From Owenia fusiformis (lineage: Eukaryota > Annelida > Polychaeta > Sabellida > Oweniidae), in assembly GCA_903813345.2 (NCBI GenBank), contig CAIIXF020000001.1, forward strand, positions 42,809,366 to 42,873,365: DNA of 64,000 nt, in the 5' to 3' direction. Under the pieces are notes generated by a model. It searched no databases. It had not been told where the DNA came from and saw nothing but the letters and a program-made list of their open reading frames with translations. The first letter of the stretch is position 1, and every line of letters starts with the position of its first letter. This document shows positions 36,261 through 48,935 of the stretch, one piece after another. Position numbers and translations under genes: made by a program.

Positions 36261-36578
36261 CTGAAAATTTTATATAGTGGTAAAAATAAACTCCAATCGA
36301 TTAATTTCCTGTTTCGGAAATTGCCTTGGCAATGGATAATTGAGAGATTTGCTAATAAGAAAGCAATGGGTGAAAAACTAAACACAGATGCGAATAGATG
36401 AGGTTCCCTTCTGGCACTAATAAACATTGTTTAATCTAAATTGATCTGAGTTAATCAAGTCACAAATGAATTAATCAATGCAAGGATTAAAAAAGAGGGG
36501 AAGGCTATGAAGATATGAATTATTAACAGTTTTATGTTTCTAATTGTTTATCTAAAATTGGTGTTCATTAAGTAGAAG

Positions 36579-36985
36579 CACGCGGTCCCAACTTCGACCG
36601 TTAATTTGAATTTTTGACCTACAGGATGTTTGAAAATCAAGGATTACGAGTCTCATACTGCACCGTTTTTCTTCAAACTTGTTCCATTCAAAGCATAACA
36701 AAAATCCCTTTCAGATGATACATTATTCTCTTAAACAGAGTCCCTACTTCCAGCGGCATTTTGGTCCCCAGCTGTAAGAACGCCTTCTAACAGCTGGGGA
36801 CCAAAACGCTGCTAGAACGAGGGATTCTTTACAATAAAGTGATGCACCGACAGAAAGGCAATGTTGTTTTGCTTTTAATGGTATAAGTTTGAAGAAAAAC
36901 GGTACAGTATGAGACTCGCAATCCTTGATTTTCAAGCATCTGGTAGGTCAAAAATTCAAATTAACGGTCAAAGTTAGGACCACGT
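36579..36985. mobile_element. 407-bp foldback element
   Basis: The left arm (from CACGCGGTCCCAACTT) and the right arm (ending AAGTTAGGACCACGTG) are inverted copies over most of the element. These include CCGTTAATTTGAATTTTTG and its complement, and CTCATACTG.ACCGTTTTTC and its complement. The centre has an exact 17-bp hairpin, TTTTGGTCCCCAGCTGT and its complement, at about 36761-36808. There is no transposase. Confidence 0.8.
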
Positions 36986-37753
36986 GAGAAGGGTGCAAAA
37001 ATATATTATTGAAGATCTCCCCTCATGATATTTGGCCCTTTTTGAAAATACTACTCCCCTAGCCTACCAATGATTGTAAATGAATTAACTACAAACCCTC
37101 ATGACCCAGATGGCCAGCTCATATGTTCTATTGGTCTATGATTATGTGCTTTTTATTCATGACATAGCATGAAAACATTAAAATTAGAAAATAAACAAAC
37201 TTGACCTTTAAAATAGTACTATGACCTTGGGAAAAACAAAACTGATTAATAGCAGTATGTTAGTAATGGCTACTTTTTCATTTGCATTTTTCTAGGATAT
37301 TCATAAATTATTTATACTTCTCTAGGAGTATCAATATATAAACCAAGGCAGATATAAAGTTGTTGGATCTATTGTATTGATTGTATTGTCTAAATCCAAT
37401 TGTAGTTCAGTATACATGATCACATGTCTATGTATTGTTTTTTCTCTGCAAGGATGTATTACTCCATATGTATAGGGCATATGTATTAATATATGGATAG
37501 GAGTGCTCACATGCTGTTAGTTGTGAAGACTGAGACAAACTGCTCTGAAACTGATATATTGAAACTAGAGCACTTGGGAAAACATGATCTTAGTAAACAT
37601 TTTATTGCATTTTAAAGCTACTCACAGTCATATGAACTGGGTGTAACCATTGCTAACATAAGCGAGGATCATTTAAGCATATCACTTACTGATTTAAGCA
37701 TAGTACTATCTGATTTAAGCACATCACTAAACTGTGTGTGTTTCTCATTGCAG
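36986..37753. other. Upstream flank or intron of the paralemmin-like gene
   Basis: AT-rich, with no promoter motif that I trust. Near 37670-37735, ATTTAAGCA recurs four times about 24 bp apart. It ends in an acceptor (CTCATTGCAG at 37753). Confidence 0.4.
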
Positions 37754-37810
37754 AATGTCTGTTGAAATGGAGCAAGGAGATAATATAGAGGATGTGGTGC
37801 GAAGAAATAA
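37754..37810 (+). CDS. Paralemmin-like CaaX protein, first visible coding exon
   Basis: A 57-bp exon is bounded by an acceptor (CATTGCAG) and a strong donor (GTAAGT). It starts A|ATG and encodes MSVEMEQGDNIEDVVRRN, ending in phase 2 (AA). Spliced to the exon at 42919 it reads on without a break (AA+G = Lys). Because a splice acceptor lies one base before the ATG, an upstream exon must exist. The ATG may be the true start after a non-coding leader exon, or an internal Met of a longer paralemmin whose coiled-coil exons lie upstream. No such exon was found in the window. Confidence 0.65.
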
Positions 37811-38563
37811 GTAAGTGACTTCAATTTATTCTATAGTTACATGTATGTCTGGGGAATATCCATTCAGTTCAAATTAGATACTAGCAATGCAAAATTTTCT
37901 TAATTATTTCACCACCACAAGTGGTGACATACTGTTATAGTTACCAACTTTTTGTGGATAGTGTTTGCCATTTGGTGGTTGGTATTTCGCATTCAATGTC
38001 TGTGACAAATGGCAGGTGATGACACTTTGCATGTTAATCTCTTGTCTAACTTTCAAGTGGGTGCAAATAGGTTTTCAGGTGGGAACAAACCTACCCAGCA
38101 TGCTCATAATAATTCTAGTAAGTACCCCGTATGGCTGTATCTGTACTATCACTTCAGGAACTGTATAATAAAGCAGGAAGTAGGTCTATAGCTAGGAGAC
38201 TTAAGATATTTTGGCTTTTGGTTGAGTCCCTTACTCATATATTTTCTAATTAATTTATGACTCCACAGTGGATTCTGATTTGGATTTTGAGATAATTAAA
38301 TCAATAGTAAACTTGTTCATGTCAAACCCTAAAATCTATTCTCAAAATGCATAAGAGATTTTACATGGCACCTGCTTTCTTTCTGAAGTGATGCTGCCCC
38401 TTGTTAGCCTATGCACTATCCCTGGTTGGTTATAACCCCTGATATGATCTAAACCTTTGGTATTTCATGATTGATATAATTTCCCTTAGTCTGAAATCTC
38501 TATCTGTCTATAGATATTAGTTTGTGTTTTACCCTTGAGGCAGCTCCCTGGTTCTACTCAGAT

Positions 38564-38715
38564 TGTGATTCCAACATTTTTCTATTTCATGACCCTTGAT
38601 TCTACTCCTGACCTTTGATTCTGCCCCTGACCCTTTATTCTGCCCCTGACCCTAGATTCTGCTCAGACACTTGATTCTACCCCTGTCCTTTGATTCTTCC
38701 CCTGATTCCTGTTCC
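38564..38715. repeat. ~21-bp GATTCTGCCCCTGACC minisatellite
   Basis: GATTCT(A/G)C(C/T)CCTGACC words recur about seven times at roughly 18-22 bp spacing. It is intronic, within the paralemmin-like gene. Confidence 0.7.
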
Positions 38716-39283
38716 CACACTGGTTTCTCAGCCTGAATGTGGTTTTAGGAAATATATGAGACAAGGGAAATCTTTATAAAGCTCAGTGATATTAAGCAGA
38801 GGCTCAATGTCTGCTAATATATCTGAATGAAAGTCAGCTTGATTATATCATTCAAGAGCAAGACCAATATACTATGCCTTAGTCAGCAAATTAACGTAAT
38901 CATAAATTTTCATTGGTTTTCATTTGGCATAAATGTTTTGTCTGGTGGCTTAAGAATTGTATTACAGGATGACGATGACGCAAAGCAGCCATCCATCAGT
39001 ATAATAAGTGCTGGGACACAATGACATCTTATTCCAGATCTAGACCAATATTTCAAGATGGACAAGATGGGAAAATCAAATGTAGATTTGAACTAGCCAC
39101 AGGCATATCATGCAGGTTTTGCATCAAATTTCAGAGAAATATGACTCCATTTTGTCTATTTGTTGTTCAATAAGGAGAAGACAGAGAAGAGGGAACAACA
39201 TACATGTGCTATGATGAGGCTATGCAGAATATAATTCACAATTATGTCCAATTCACTAGCCCCGAAGATTACAATTCATGATA

Positions 39284-39397
39284 TACAGTAAAACCTGACT
39301 AATCTGAACACCACCAGTTTTTAACATGGAAATCTGGTAGATTAAGAAATGGAACTGCAAAAATGTTCTCATTTAGAAATATCCAGGTTTTACTGTA
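39284..39397. mobile_element. 114-bp pogo-type MITE with perfect 14-bp TIRs
   Basis: TACAGTAAAACCTG (39284-39297) and CAGGTTTTACTGTA (39384-39397) are exact complements. The outermost TA fits a TA target duplication. The CAGT..AACCT end is typical of pogo/Tigger-like Tc1/mariner relatives. Confidence 0.7.
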
Positions 39398-40761
39398 CAC
39401 TGTGATATGTAAAGCAGTAACAAGTTAAAAAGATAAAAAATAAATTAAGAATCTACAGCAGCCATGCATCATGTTTTACAGTAATAATGCTTAGTATTTC
39501 AGTCATGGGAGTACAATCAGTTTTAATGAAATGGATAGTGTGCACTTTGTATTTAATGTTACATCCATTTACATCATTTCTTTGAGGTTAACATAGGGAA
39601 GAGCAAAATTATCTATGAGTGAAGCACTCTGGGGGATCAGACATATGATTGATGATCACTCTAGCATAGTTAACAGCCAACAGAATACTGTATTCTGCTT
39701 AGAATAACCTATTCTGGTAATTGGCTCCCTGTATACTGTTTAATGTGTCTCTCTCTCCTTCATATGAGTAGGCTTATGGAACATGGTGTTCTGCCCAACA
39801 ATCGTTAAAATGTATTTTCATCCGAATGAAAATATCCAAAATTTTGTATTCTTTGAATGTAAAGAACTCACTTGAAATAACCAGTACTCCTTTGATTTCA
39901 TACATTAATGCAAGAAATTGGCAAATTGTCATCATCAATTGATTTGTAGGTACAGCTGTACTTTAATATGAACTTTTACAATTGGCAGTTATTTCAGTCA
40001 ATCAATAGTGAACTGGTAAATTGACGGAGCAAGTGTTCTTGATTCTTAGAAAAGATAATATGGCAAATGGCCCTTTATACTTCTGAAGAAAGCAATCAAA
40101 TGTGGCAATACAGATGTTATTTCCATTTTACAAGCCTTTGGATCAGCACCCAGGGAATTGACTGCTCAAATTTTTCTTCAATATTCTTTATTTTATTTGA
40201 AGGATATACAGTATTCTTCAGTCAGTATTTAAAGAATAAAATAATGAAATTGTCTGATTTTTTCAATGCAACTGCTTTCTTAACTTATGAAAAACCTTCA
40301 AATCAAAAAGCATCAACATTTGGAAAAAAACAAAAAAAGGAAATTAAATTGGCCTATCCTTAGCAGGATTGCATTTGACTTACATCAAATAAAGCAATCA
40401 TGCATGGAAGAGATAGTACAGAATTAGAATTTTTAGCCAATGTAATCTTTGCAGTTGTTCAATTTTGTAATTTTTATATAGTTTTCATGTTATTCTTCTA
40501 CTTTTCTACTTGATTTTGAAATGTTTGTGTACTCCATGGATTGTATGATTTAACATTGTACAATTGACAGATATACAAATTCTTGTTTTACAGTATTTCT
40601 CTGTTTTGCTATTGCCTTGTATAGTATGTCCTCATATCCCCCAGGCAAGTGTTGCTACAACAATTAACCTGATTATTTCTGGAATATACATTTGCATTAG
40701 GATTCATCTTGTCTGTCAAGGTCCTTGTGATAGTGAACAAACTGATTACAGGAAAAGCAGA

Positions 40762-40943
40762 CCCATAGCCAGGATTTGCCTAGGGGGTTCACTTTTTGGA
40801 AAATTCCAGGGGGGTTCACTTTTGACAATTTTGGTCCAAAAATGGCCAAAATCACTTAAAAAGTGGTCAGACTGGTGAAAAACTGCATGATTTTGAAAGA
40901 ATTTTGGCCAGGGGGGTTTGCTCGAACTCCCCCTGGCTATGGG
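40762..40943. mobile_element. AGCCAGG-family MITE
   Basis: CCCATAGCCAGG (40762-40773) and CCTGGCTATGGG (40932-40943) are perfect inverted repeats. The interior has GGGGGGTT..TTTGAC blocks and AAACTGCATGATTTTGAAAG. Other copies lie at 49236-49406 and, diverged, at 13385-13520. There is no coding frame. Confidence 0.75.
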
Positions 40944-42918
40944 CCTGAAAAGTGTCATCATGTGAGATCACATTGTATGGTTCATATGTATTTTATGGGT
41001 TTTAGTTAATGTCGCTTTCAAATGTTGTCCTTTATGGTGATGAAGGTTCAAGATTTAGATGATTTCAATTGATATCTAAAAGCATCTTAAGGTTTTTGAC
41101 ACAAGCCATCCATAAAATACCTGATTTAGAAATAAAAGGAATTTTCTTTAGTTTCTATTCATGTAGATTTCTCATAAAGCCATATCATGTGAGATACTTT
41201 TGTCATATCAAACAGATGCAAATTTTATTTATTAACAAATTCTATGGTATTACTATCATCATGAATTTCCTTTTTATTCATGCTCATCTTACCAAACTGA
41301 TATATAGCAATAAAAATTATAAACCAACTAAGGAGTAGACCCCTTGAGCTATGTATGGGCAATAGCAAAAGGCTGTGAGTGGATCCCCTTGGTTTTTGTC
41401 CCATGCTCACCTAGTCATGAAATATTCTCACCAGTCTATGAGAGTATTATATAACATGGACGTGTTGTCTAATCACTGATGATTAGGTGAGCCTAAGTCT
41501 GTGAGTGAACCCCCTGGCCCCTGGGCTATGGCTATGTCTGTGTACATGCATGAGACTAAGTGGCACCCCCTAAGCTATGTCTGTGCATCAGCCAACAGAA
41601 TCATAATATTTTGCCAAGAAGATTGCATTAGTTGAGCTGACTCATACTTGAGGTCATCTTGGCCTTAAAGGTTCTACTCCAGCCCTCTCATCTGATTTTC
41701 TATAATTTCTCATCTTGATTCTTAAGGTTTTAGTTGCTCCAACTTCAAGATGATCATTTCTATTAATGATTTATATGATTCGCTTTGTGTAGGTTAATGT
41801 CTTCATTCTTGTTCTTATGAATGGTTTCACAATTTTTAAACATACCCCGTTTATTTAATGGCAACTGAATGCCAAAGTTTGTCTAATGAAGTTCATGATG
41901 GATCTTAATCCCCCCCCCCCCAATACTTTGCTATAATCTGACCTGCCAGGTTATCTCAGGTGAGCTATCATGTAATCTATAATTACAGAAATATCTCCTT
42001 ATTACATTATATTATACCAAGTTCAACAGTTCAATTGCAGCAAATCGCTATATAGTAAATAATGGAGTCTAGTATATCATATTGAAGAACAATCATAATG
42101 ATTATCCTAAATTATATGTGAATCGTTGATATCACATATTACACAATATCACATTATTAATTGGTAGAGTGTTTTGTTTAATAGCCTCTCACACATATTC
42201 ATAAAGATAGAAATGAAAAGGAGTTGTTAATATAAACATAATATTTTTCATTTTTAGTTATTGGTTATTTCAGTTACATAGATTCTTCATGGTTCAGACA
42301 TGATGTCTTTATCGTCATGCCTAAAAGCAGTATAGCATCCAGTTTTGAAAAAAAATTATTATATTATTTTTGTTTTTAAGGGCTGTAGGGTGTGCATGCC
42401 TAAACTAAAACTGACATTAATTTATGAAGCTTATATTAAGCATCTTATATTTTTCTAAATTGCTCGTAAAAGTAAGTAAGTACTGTAATGTAATATGTAA
42501 GCTTGAAAGATGATTAAATCATGCAAATGGGAGGCAGGTAAGTAGGCTTTGTGTAGGAAGCGCAGGAAATTGATATAAAGGTATATCAGCAAAGCGAGCA
42601 TTAACTAAGTGCCAATGTAGGGGATTCTCACGGAGATTAGCATATATTATGCAGTATAATGTTAGGGGATTTGCATATATTATACAGCTACTGTATATAC
42701 ATGTACATGATATAGTATTTGTATTTTATTACCTATTCAGAAGCTTCCTTGTAGGCAAGAAAAAAATATTTTCTCCTTTTCTGTCATATTATCATTATAT
42801 ACTTATATTAGTACCTCAGGGACTTTTTAGGTCAACAGAGCCACCAAAAGAATGTATTTTACTTCATATACTGATCTACTTCATATCCTTTAACCTGTTA
42901 TTTTGCTTATTTTTTCAG

Positions 42919-43273
42919 GGTGGCAGTGAAAAACCAGGAGAATCCCTTTTCACCAGATGGGGAACTCAGTCACAAGGGGGACGAGATAGTGAAACGTTCA
43001 ACAATAACACGAAATGAGGTGATAATATATGACCCTGACCTTGTACCAGAGGAGGTCGAGGTCAGTGAAACTGTCGAAGCCGTAGAGGCAACCCCCAATG
43101 CTAGTCAGCCCTCCAGGCCAAATGACTTGCCTAAGGAGAATGGTAAAGACACTACTACCCCACAAGAGGTAGATGTGGAGGTCAAAGACAATGAAGCTGA
43201 GACTCCAGGACATGCAGAAAAAGTTACTCTACCAAAAGACAAAGGGAAATGTAAATGCTGCGTTATTCAGTAG
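42919..43273 (+). CDS. Paralemmin-like CaaX protein, terminal exon
   Basis: It follows a strong acceptor and ends at TAG (43271-43273). Joined to the exon at 37754 it gives 136 residues. The exon starts KVAVKNQENPFSPDGELSHK and is very acidic. It ends KGKCKCCVIQ: two cysteines suited to palmitoylation, then a CaaX box (CVIQ) for prenylation, which predicts a peripheral membrane protein of the inner plasma-membrane face. From memory, mammalian paralemmin ends KCKCC-S-I-M-like (RCKCCSIM). It also has an internal HPL..DELIHKADEV block resembling NPFSPDGELSHKGDEI here. This supports a paralemmin-family call, but the N-terminal coiled coil is not seen. An unrelated lipidated protein remains possible. 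Confidence 0.75.
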
Positions 43274-43483
43274 CATGATGTTGTGGAAGTAGTTAGCAGC
43301 CCTTGTCTATAACATACTATAAAAAATATAATGGTAGGATGTAATCTCAAGCAACTAGCAGACATAGAATAATAATAATTAGCGGACTAACTGCTAGTGC
43401 TCCTCGCTGCCATGTGTCCACACACTTTCAGGACGTATTAGCTAAAACTAGGATTTCTGAAACAATGAGGATGGCGGTTGGCA

Positions 43484-43645
43484 ACTAGTGTTTCTCAAAC
43501 AATGGGAATGGTGACTAGTGTTTCTCAAACAATGGGAATGGTGACTAGTGTTTCTCAAACAATGGGAATGGTGACTAGTGTTTCCCAAAACATGGGAATG
43601 GTGACTAGTGTTTCTTAATACATGGGAATGGTGACTAGTGTTTCT
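43484..43645 (+). repeat. 30-bp minisatellite in the 3' UTR region
   Basis: The unit ACTAGTGTTTCTCAAACAAT then GGGAATGGTG repeats every 30 bp, from about 43484 through 43633. Three near-identical copies are followed by two diverged ones. It starts about 210 bp after the stop codon. Confidence 0.9.
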
Positions 43646-45987
43646 TTTACATTACTCTAACCATGGGAATTGTTGAGTAATTTACATCTATGGACATGAT
43701 GAACTTTCCTATGTGCTTTCATAAAACCATCATTGGCCGTAGAACTAGCAGCTTTTCTTTGGGACTAGAACCAGTAGCTGGTCCAGTGAGATCTCAAAAG
43801 GCCTTGAAAATAAAAAGTTCCCTGTGTGACTACCACTGAATAATCAAAGGAGCGCCACATGTTCCAGAAAGTCTACACCGGATTAGATGTATAAATTATG
43901 GATGTTCATGAGACAAAGAGCAACTGATTCTTGATGATTACATGGATATACTTTATACAGTAACATATGACTCGCCTATATTGTAGATTGGTCATAAATG
44001 ATCAACCCTGCAAGGAGACACTGGTTGCCATAGCAACTTATAAATATTCTCTTTTGGAAAGGGAGTTTTATCCATCCGTATGCCAATTACGCATTTATCA
44101 TTTTATCATCACAACGCTTTCAATGTATAAATATCTGCTTAAAGCATGTACATAAACAATATATTCTTTTAAAAGATTATATAAATCATAATACTGTACT
44201 CATTCATGATCATGTTTTTATCCATGGCTTTCATGGAAAGGTTTCATCATTTCTCGATGTGGATGCTCGGTGAATTATATTGTGTAGAACTCAGATTGAG
44301 GTCATCTAAAATCAAATAGCAGATCACTTGCAGATTATTGCTTAAATTATGAGCTTATTCAATTGTAATACTTTTCCCCCCAGAATTGGTTGGAACATGC
44401 ACATTTTGATCATTTTTCTCGTGTGTGGGGTCAAGGTTGTTTTAGTATGAATAACTGAGGTTAGAGTGATACACTAGAATTATATTGGAACACCCAAACC
44501 CTCACACATTAACCTACCAAGGGCAAAAATACTGTCATTAGCTCTCTGAAGCTTGTTTCTCTCCCTGGAATCTGTTTCTTTCCATTGGTGGACTGTTAAT
44601 AAGTATCCATCGAAATGTTTGTTGATTTGTGCTTGAATAATTAGGTTAATTATATGCTTTATTGTATACTATGAGTCATTGATCATTTTAAAGATCACTG
44701 TAACATTTGTGTGAGATATAATACAGTACATGTGTACTCAGATATGATGTGTTAAACTGATTCAGAGTAGACCGAGTAAAGCCCCATCTTTAGTTAAAAA
44801 GCACCAGAATGTTTTAAGATTACCAGGTATTCAGACATTTAACATGTGGGGTACATTTCCAATTTCAAGTTCCTAAATGAACTCAAAAGGTGTCTGATAA
44901 ATGATTACTTTGTTTGGGAGAATATATAAAATCAATCTCCCCTCTGTTTAGATGATGATATTCGTAGAACTGAAAGACTCTGAAATTTTTTTTGTCAGAT
45001 ATAGTCTTGTTTCGGCCCCTTGTGACCCCCTTACACACTCACCCCCTTTGGGGGTAAGGACTTGATGCAAAACTATATCTGTTAATAAATATATACATGT
45101 ATGACTATATGATACAATGTAGACCAGTATAATAGTTTGTACAGACATAGTACTATGTAGAAAACATATTTGGTGCCAATTTGGTGTAAAATATAGAATT
45201 CTAGTAATATGAGCTATTTTAGAGTCAAGACAGAAACTGTTTACAAGTTGATGGAAATCTCTTTTATTAATATGATTGATACAGGTAAATGATTTATGAT
45301 TTTACTGCACCATTTTATTGATAGCTTTTATTCTTCATCTGATTGTCATCAGTTTTTAAAAGATAAAGAAAAATGGATTAGTCATAATGTCACATACTAA
45401 ATACAGTTCTGCTCAGAAAATGAAACTAGATAGACTGATACATGATGTCCGTAGATTAGGTATAATATATAGATTAAATACACCATGCAAAATTAGTCCA
45501 AGTTTGATGATCTCCAAGAAGACGTTTTATCTTGCCTAGCGATATGATATTTACATGCCATATTTCTCTATATTCCTTTCATAATGGCTTCAGCTTCTAG
45601 CAAAATTACGGGGGCGTATCTATGGAGCTGTATATATTACCTAGATAAAAAAAACATTATCAAGCAAAATTATTATGAGCAAATAATCCATTAGGCTTTA
45701 TCAATCAATCAATGTAATTGCAATTTGTTCATTTATGAACTCATGCACAGTTATTGTATTTCGAACAGCACGTGTTTCATTCTTGGGATTATTATCGATA
45801 TTCTTTGATAAATCCTGTGAACAGTGTCTGGTAGAAGTGGACCTGGAGTCAGTTTCTCAAAAATGTAACTTATTACTGAAATACAGCTGTCTTTCGTAGG
45901 TATTATGTAATATTGATAATGAAAAATGCATCTTTCATGAATCATAATTAATGATATATTTGAGATTCCTGATCTGAGGTGAAGCAG

Positions 45988-46176
45988 TTATCTCCCCGGG
46001 ATTTTTTCTAAGGTGGGTGCAAAATTCTCATTTTCACAATTCAGACCAAAATTGGTCAAAATATGCCAATTTTTCATTTTCAAGTGGGTGCAAATGGATT
46101 TTGAGGTGGGTGTAAGCCTATTTTAAAGATTTCAGGTGGGTGCTGCGCCCACTTGGTTTAATGCTGGGGAGATCAC
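45988..46176. mobile_element. GGGTGCAAA-family MITE, copy 1
   Basis: The end TATCTCCCCGGGATTTTTTC and the other end AATGCTGGGGAGATCACTG form imperfect inverted repeats (ATCTCCCC/GGGGAGAT). The interior has AGGTGGGTGCAAAATTCTC and AAGTGGGTGCAAATGGATTTT. A reverse-orientation copy lies at 59232-59430, and a fragment lies at about 38050-38100. Confidence 0.7.
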
Positions 46177-47482
46177 TGTGAAGTGATGTTATAACATTGT
46201 TATCTCAAGATAAACACTGTGAACATGATATATTTTCCAATTTCTAATGAGATTTTACTGTGCATAGCACTTGAACACCTGTGTGGTCTTGTTTACTATT
46301 ATGATACATGCATTACTATGTGTTACAAGCACCTACATGATATGGTGATGTTCAAATCATTATAGCATCCTTTGTACATCATATGATACTTCATATTATA
46401 TGATTAGTTTGCCATCGTTGAAACACAGAACTGAAACACAAGCTAGAAAGCACGAGTGTTTTTTTTGTTATGATTGATATAGTAATAAGTAAAATCTTAT
46501 TTTCAAAATCTTTTAAATAAATTAATCATGTGTTAGGAACTGTATTTTAGTTTCACTCTCTGAACAGTTTCATAGTTCATATTTTGCATGTTTTTACAGA
46601 AAACATGCATTTTATTTATTGAATTCAAATGTGAAAATGTGTATTCACATTGTTTTTTTCATGTTTGCCACAACATTTTAAAATGTTATAAATATTTGAG
46701 GATTTGAACGAAGTGTGATATTACATTGTAGAACTTCCTTTTATCTTGTACATGTATGTATTGTAGAATAAAAACTTCACAGAATATCCATGTTTTTCAA
46801 CGAAGCAACATTTTTCACATAAAGCAAAAAGTCTTCATTTTTAATTTTACAAACACAATTATTTAGATCAGATTAACATTTAATGTGGTCTGCAAATGAT
46901 GTTTGAAAAACATGTGTATTTTGTTTTGGAAGCTTGCGAGATACATGTAAGCATGTAAGCTGCTGTAGAATAATCTCTATAAAGTATATGAGCTTGTGCA
47001 ATAAACTTGTAGTAACCAGTATACACAGCTGTCACTGTTATTTTATGATACGATGATTCATCACTAGAAAATGAGAAAATCTGATCATTTTAGTTTTACT
47101 ATTTTGTCTATAATAGTCTTGCGTCAGACCCTTGTGACTTCATTTCCTCAGGGAGAGGGGTAGGTATGTGGGGGAAGGGGAGTATCTAGAGGCTATGCAA
47201 GGCCAGTATTCAAGGACTGTAAATAGTCTAATAGATCATCAATAATTATCCCAATGAACGGAGTTCGGTAGGGATATAGTGAAGCCCTCCCACTCTGTTT
47301 ATCCATTGGTTAATAGTTGTACGCAACAAAAATATTTCCAAGATGGCCGCCATTTTAAAAATGTTATTGTTTGAAATTTTGATAGTATATTCACAAAATC
47401 TATCTCATATTCTGAGTTTTTCACCAAGACCCTCAGGTGCCGTGTGGGGGGATCGGGAAAACAGTAATTTGCGTTAATTGTG

Positions 47483-47980
47483 AGATCTTTCTAAAGTATA
47501 GCTTTATTATACTCAAATGAAAGGCAATTTAGAGTAGATTGCAAACATTGTATCGTTTTTTTTGTAATTTGGGCCTCGTAAAATTCAAAATGGCCGTCTT
47601 ATGTGAGCTTTAGCAATAATTTTCTGATCTCTTCAAAGTATGGCTATATTATACTCAAATAGATGAAAGTTTAGAGTAGATCATTATTACGGTATTGTTT
47701 TTCTGATTTGTGCCTCGGGAAATTTAAAATGGCTGCCAACAGGAATTTGCGTTAATTTTGAGATCTTTCTGAGGTATAGCTTTATTATACTTAAACGAAA
47801 GGCAATTTATAGTAGATTGCACATATTGTATTGTTTTTCCGATTTGGGCCTCGTAAAATTCAAAATGGTCACCTAATGTTGGATTTCGCAATAATTTTCA
47901 GATCTCTTCAAAGTATGGCTATATTATTATCAAATTGAATAAAATGTGGGGCCGATCACTGTTATGGTATTGTTTTCTGA
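47483..47980. repeat. Dimeric ~140-bp tandem repeat
   Basis: GATCTTTCT..GTATAGCTT occurs at 47483 and 47762. GATCTCTTCAAAGTATGGCT occurs at 47626 and 47901. The two unit types alternate (about 143, 136 and 139 bp), giving a dimer of about 279 bp. Each unit ends GGGCCTCG.(A)AATTCAAAATGG. An NNNATGGCCGCCATTTT palindrome near 47341-47357 precedes it. Confidence 0.8.
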
Positions 47981-48772
47981 TAATTCTCTAAATGTTATTA
48001 TTTTTTGTGACAAATACAGATTCATATATTATGGTGTTCGTTGGGATTTGCTACTCCGTGGAGATGTTGCTTTCTAGTTCGCCATGCCCATTTAATCATT
48101 AATTGAAGAAAATGTTCAAAATATTTTTTAAAATTAGTCTGAAAGCTTGTAACACTATAACATGGGCTTTCAAGATACATTTTTATGAGTTTGTTGTGCT
48201 GGTTCTTTTTGCCCTTTTTGGGAAGAATGGATATCTTCTCTCAATTTAGAAAACTCATTCAATTAATTTCTAGAGTCTACTGATTGCAAATCAATAATGA
48301 GGTACGGAGATACACCTGATATAAAAATATTTCTGGCATCAAACTCATTTCCTCTATAATTTATAATTCATATCCTACATGAGTGTCAGATTGGAAGGTT
48401 TACATTCTATTCAAATAAAACAATACATTGAGAGATAAACCCAGCTATTTATCAACCACTAAGGTGGGGGTTAGAAGTTTGCAAGAAAATATTGCAGGTT
48501 AAGCACTTTTTAAATATTTGGCTATATAATGTAAGCCTATTTGTTGTGCCTATGGTTTATCCTAGCTTTCTTGAAATAAATTAATACCTTCAAAACTGAC
48601 CTGAATGAAATTTCCAGCTCTTATGTGTAAAATGTATATACAAATTACAACCTTCTCTACCTAGGCAAACAAAAATTGTAATTAAAAGACTATACAGAGC
48701 TTAAAATATTGCTGACAAAGTGCATCAATTTATTGCCTTTTCAAATGTGACAAACCCCATCCCCATCCACCA
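47981..48772. other. No gene seen
   Basis: AT-rich unique sequence with no recognisable frame or repeat. Confidence 0.4.
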
Positions 48773-48935
48773 GCGGATCTAGATGGGGGCGTGGGGGGGG
48801 GGGGCGCACACACCCCCCCCCCTCCTAAAAACTCATGTTTTGCCTCATCGCTTTTTACAAAATTTGACTCTTCACTCACAGTAATTATCACACGCCCCCC
48901 CCCCCCCCTCCCCCCAACACAAAATCCTGGATCCG
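48773..48935. mobile_element. 163-bp TIR element with G and C runs
   Basis: GCGGATCTAGAT (from 48773) and ATCCTGGATCCGC (ending 48935) are imperfect inverted repeats. Inside these, runs of 12-14 G and C are arranged as inverted homopolymers, giving a very GC-rich stem around an AT-rich centre. Proline- or glycine-rich frames here are artefacts of the homopolymers. Confidence 0.6.

Larger units (their letters stand above)
37811..42918 (+). other. 5.1-kb intron of the paralemmin-like gene
   Basis: It is bounded by GTAAGT and a polypyrimidine tract ending TTTTTTCAG. It contains a minisatellite (38564-38715), a pogo-type MITE (39284-39397) and an AGCCAGG MITE (40762-40943). A fragment of the GGGTGCAAA family lies at about 38050-38100. 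About 41335-41600 holds degraded GAGCTATG/GGGCTATGG repeats. No further coding exon was recognised. Confidence 0.5.
43274..47482. other. 3' flank of the paralemmin-like gene; no other gene seen
   Basis: It begins as the 3' UTR. AATAAA-type signals occur at many places, for example near 43807, 46768 and 47000, so the end of the transcript is unknown. It contains a 30-bp minisatellite and a GGGTGCAAA MITE. Two related stretches, about 44990-45060 and 47100-47165, share ATAGTCTTG..TC.G.CCCTTGTGAC. Confidence 0.35.

Noticed and set aside
36071-36427. 118-codon minus-strand frame
   Set aside because: Part of it translates the degenerate 40-bp tandem repeat, and there is no recognisable domain.
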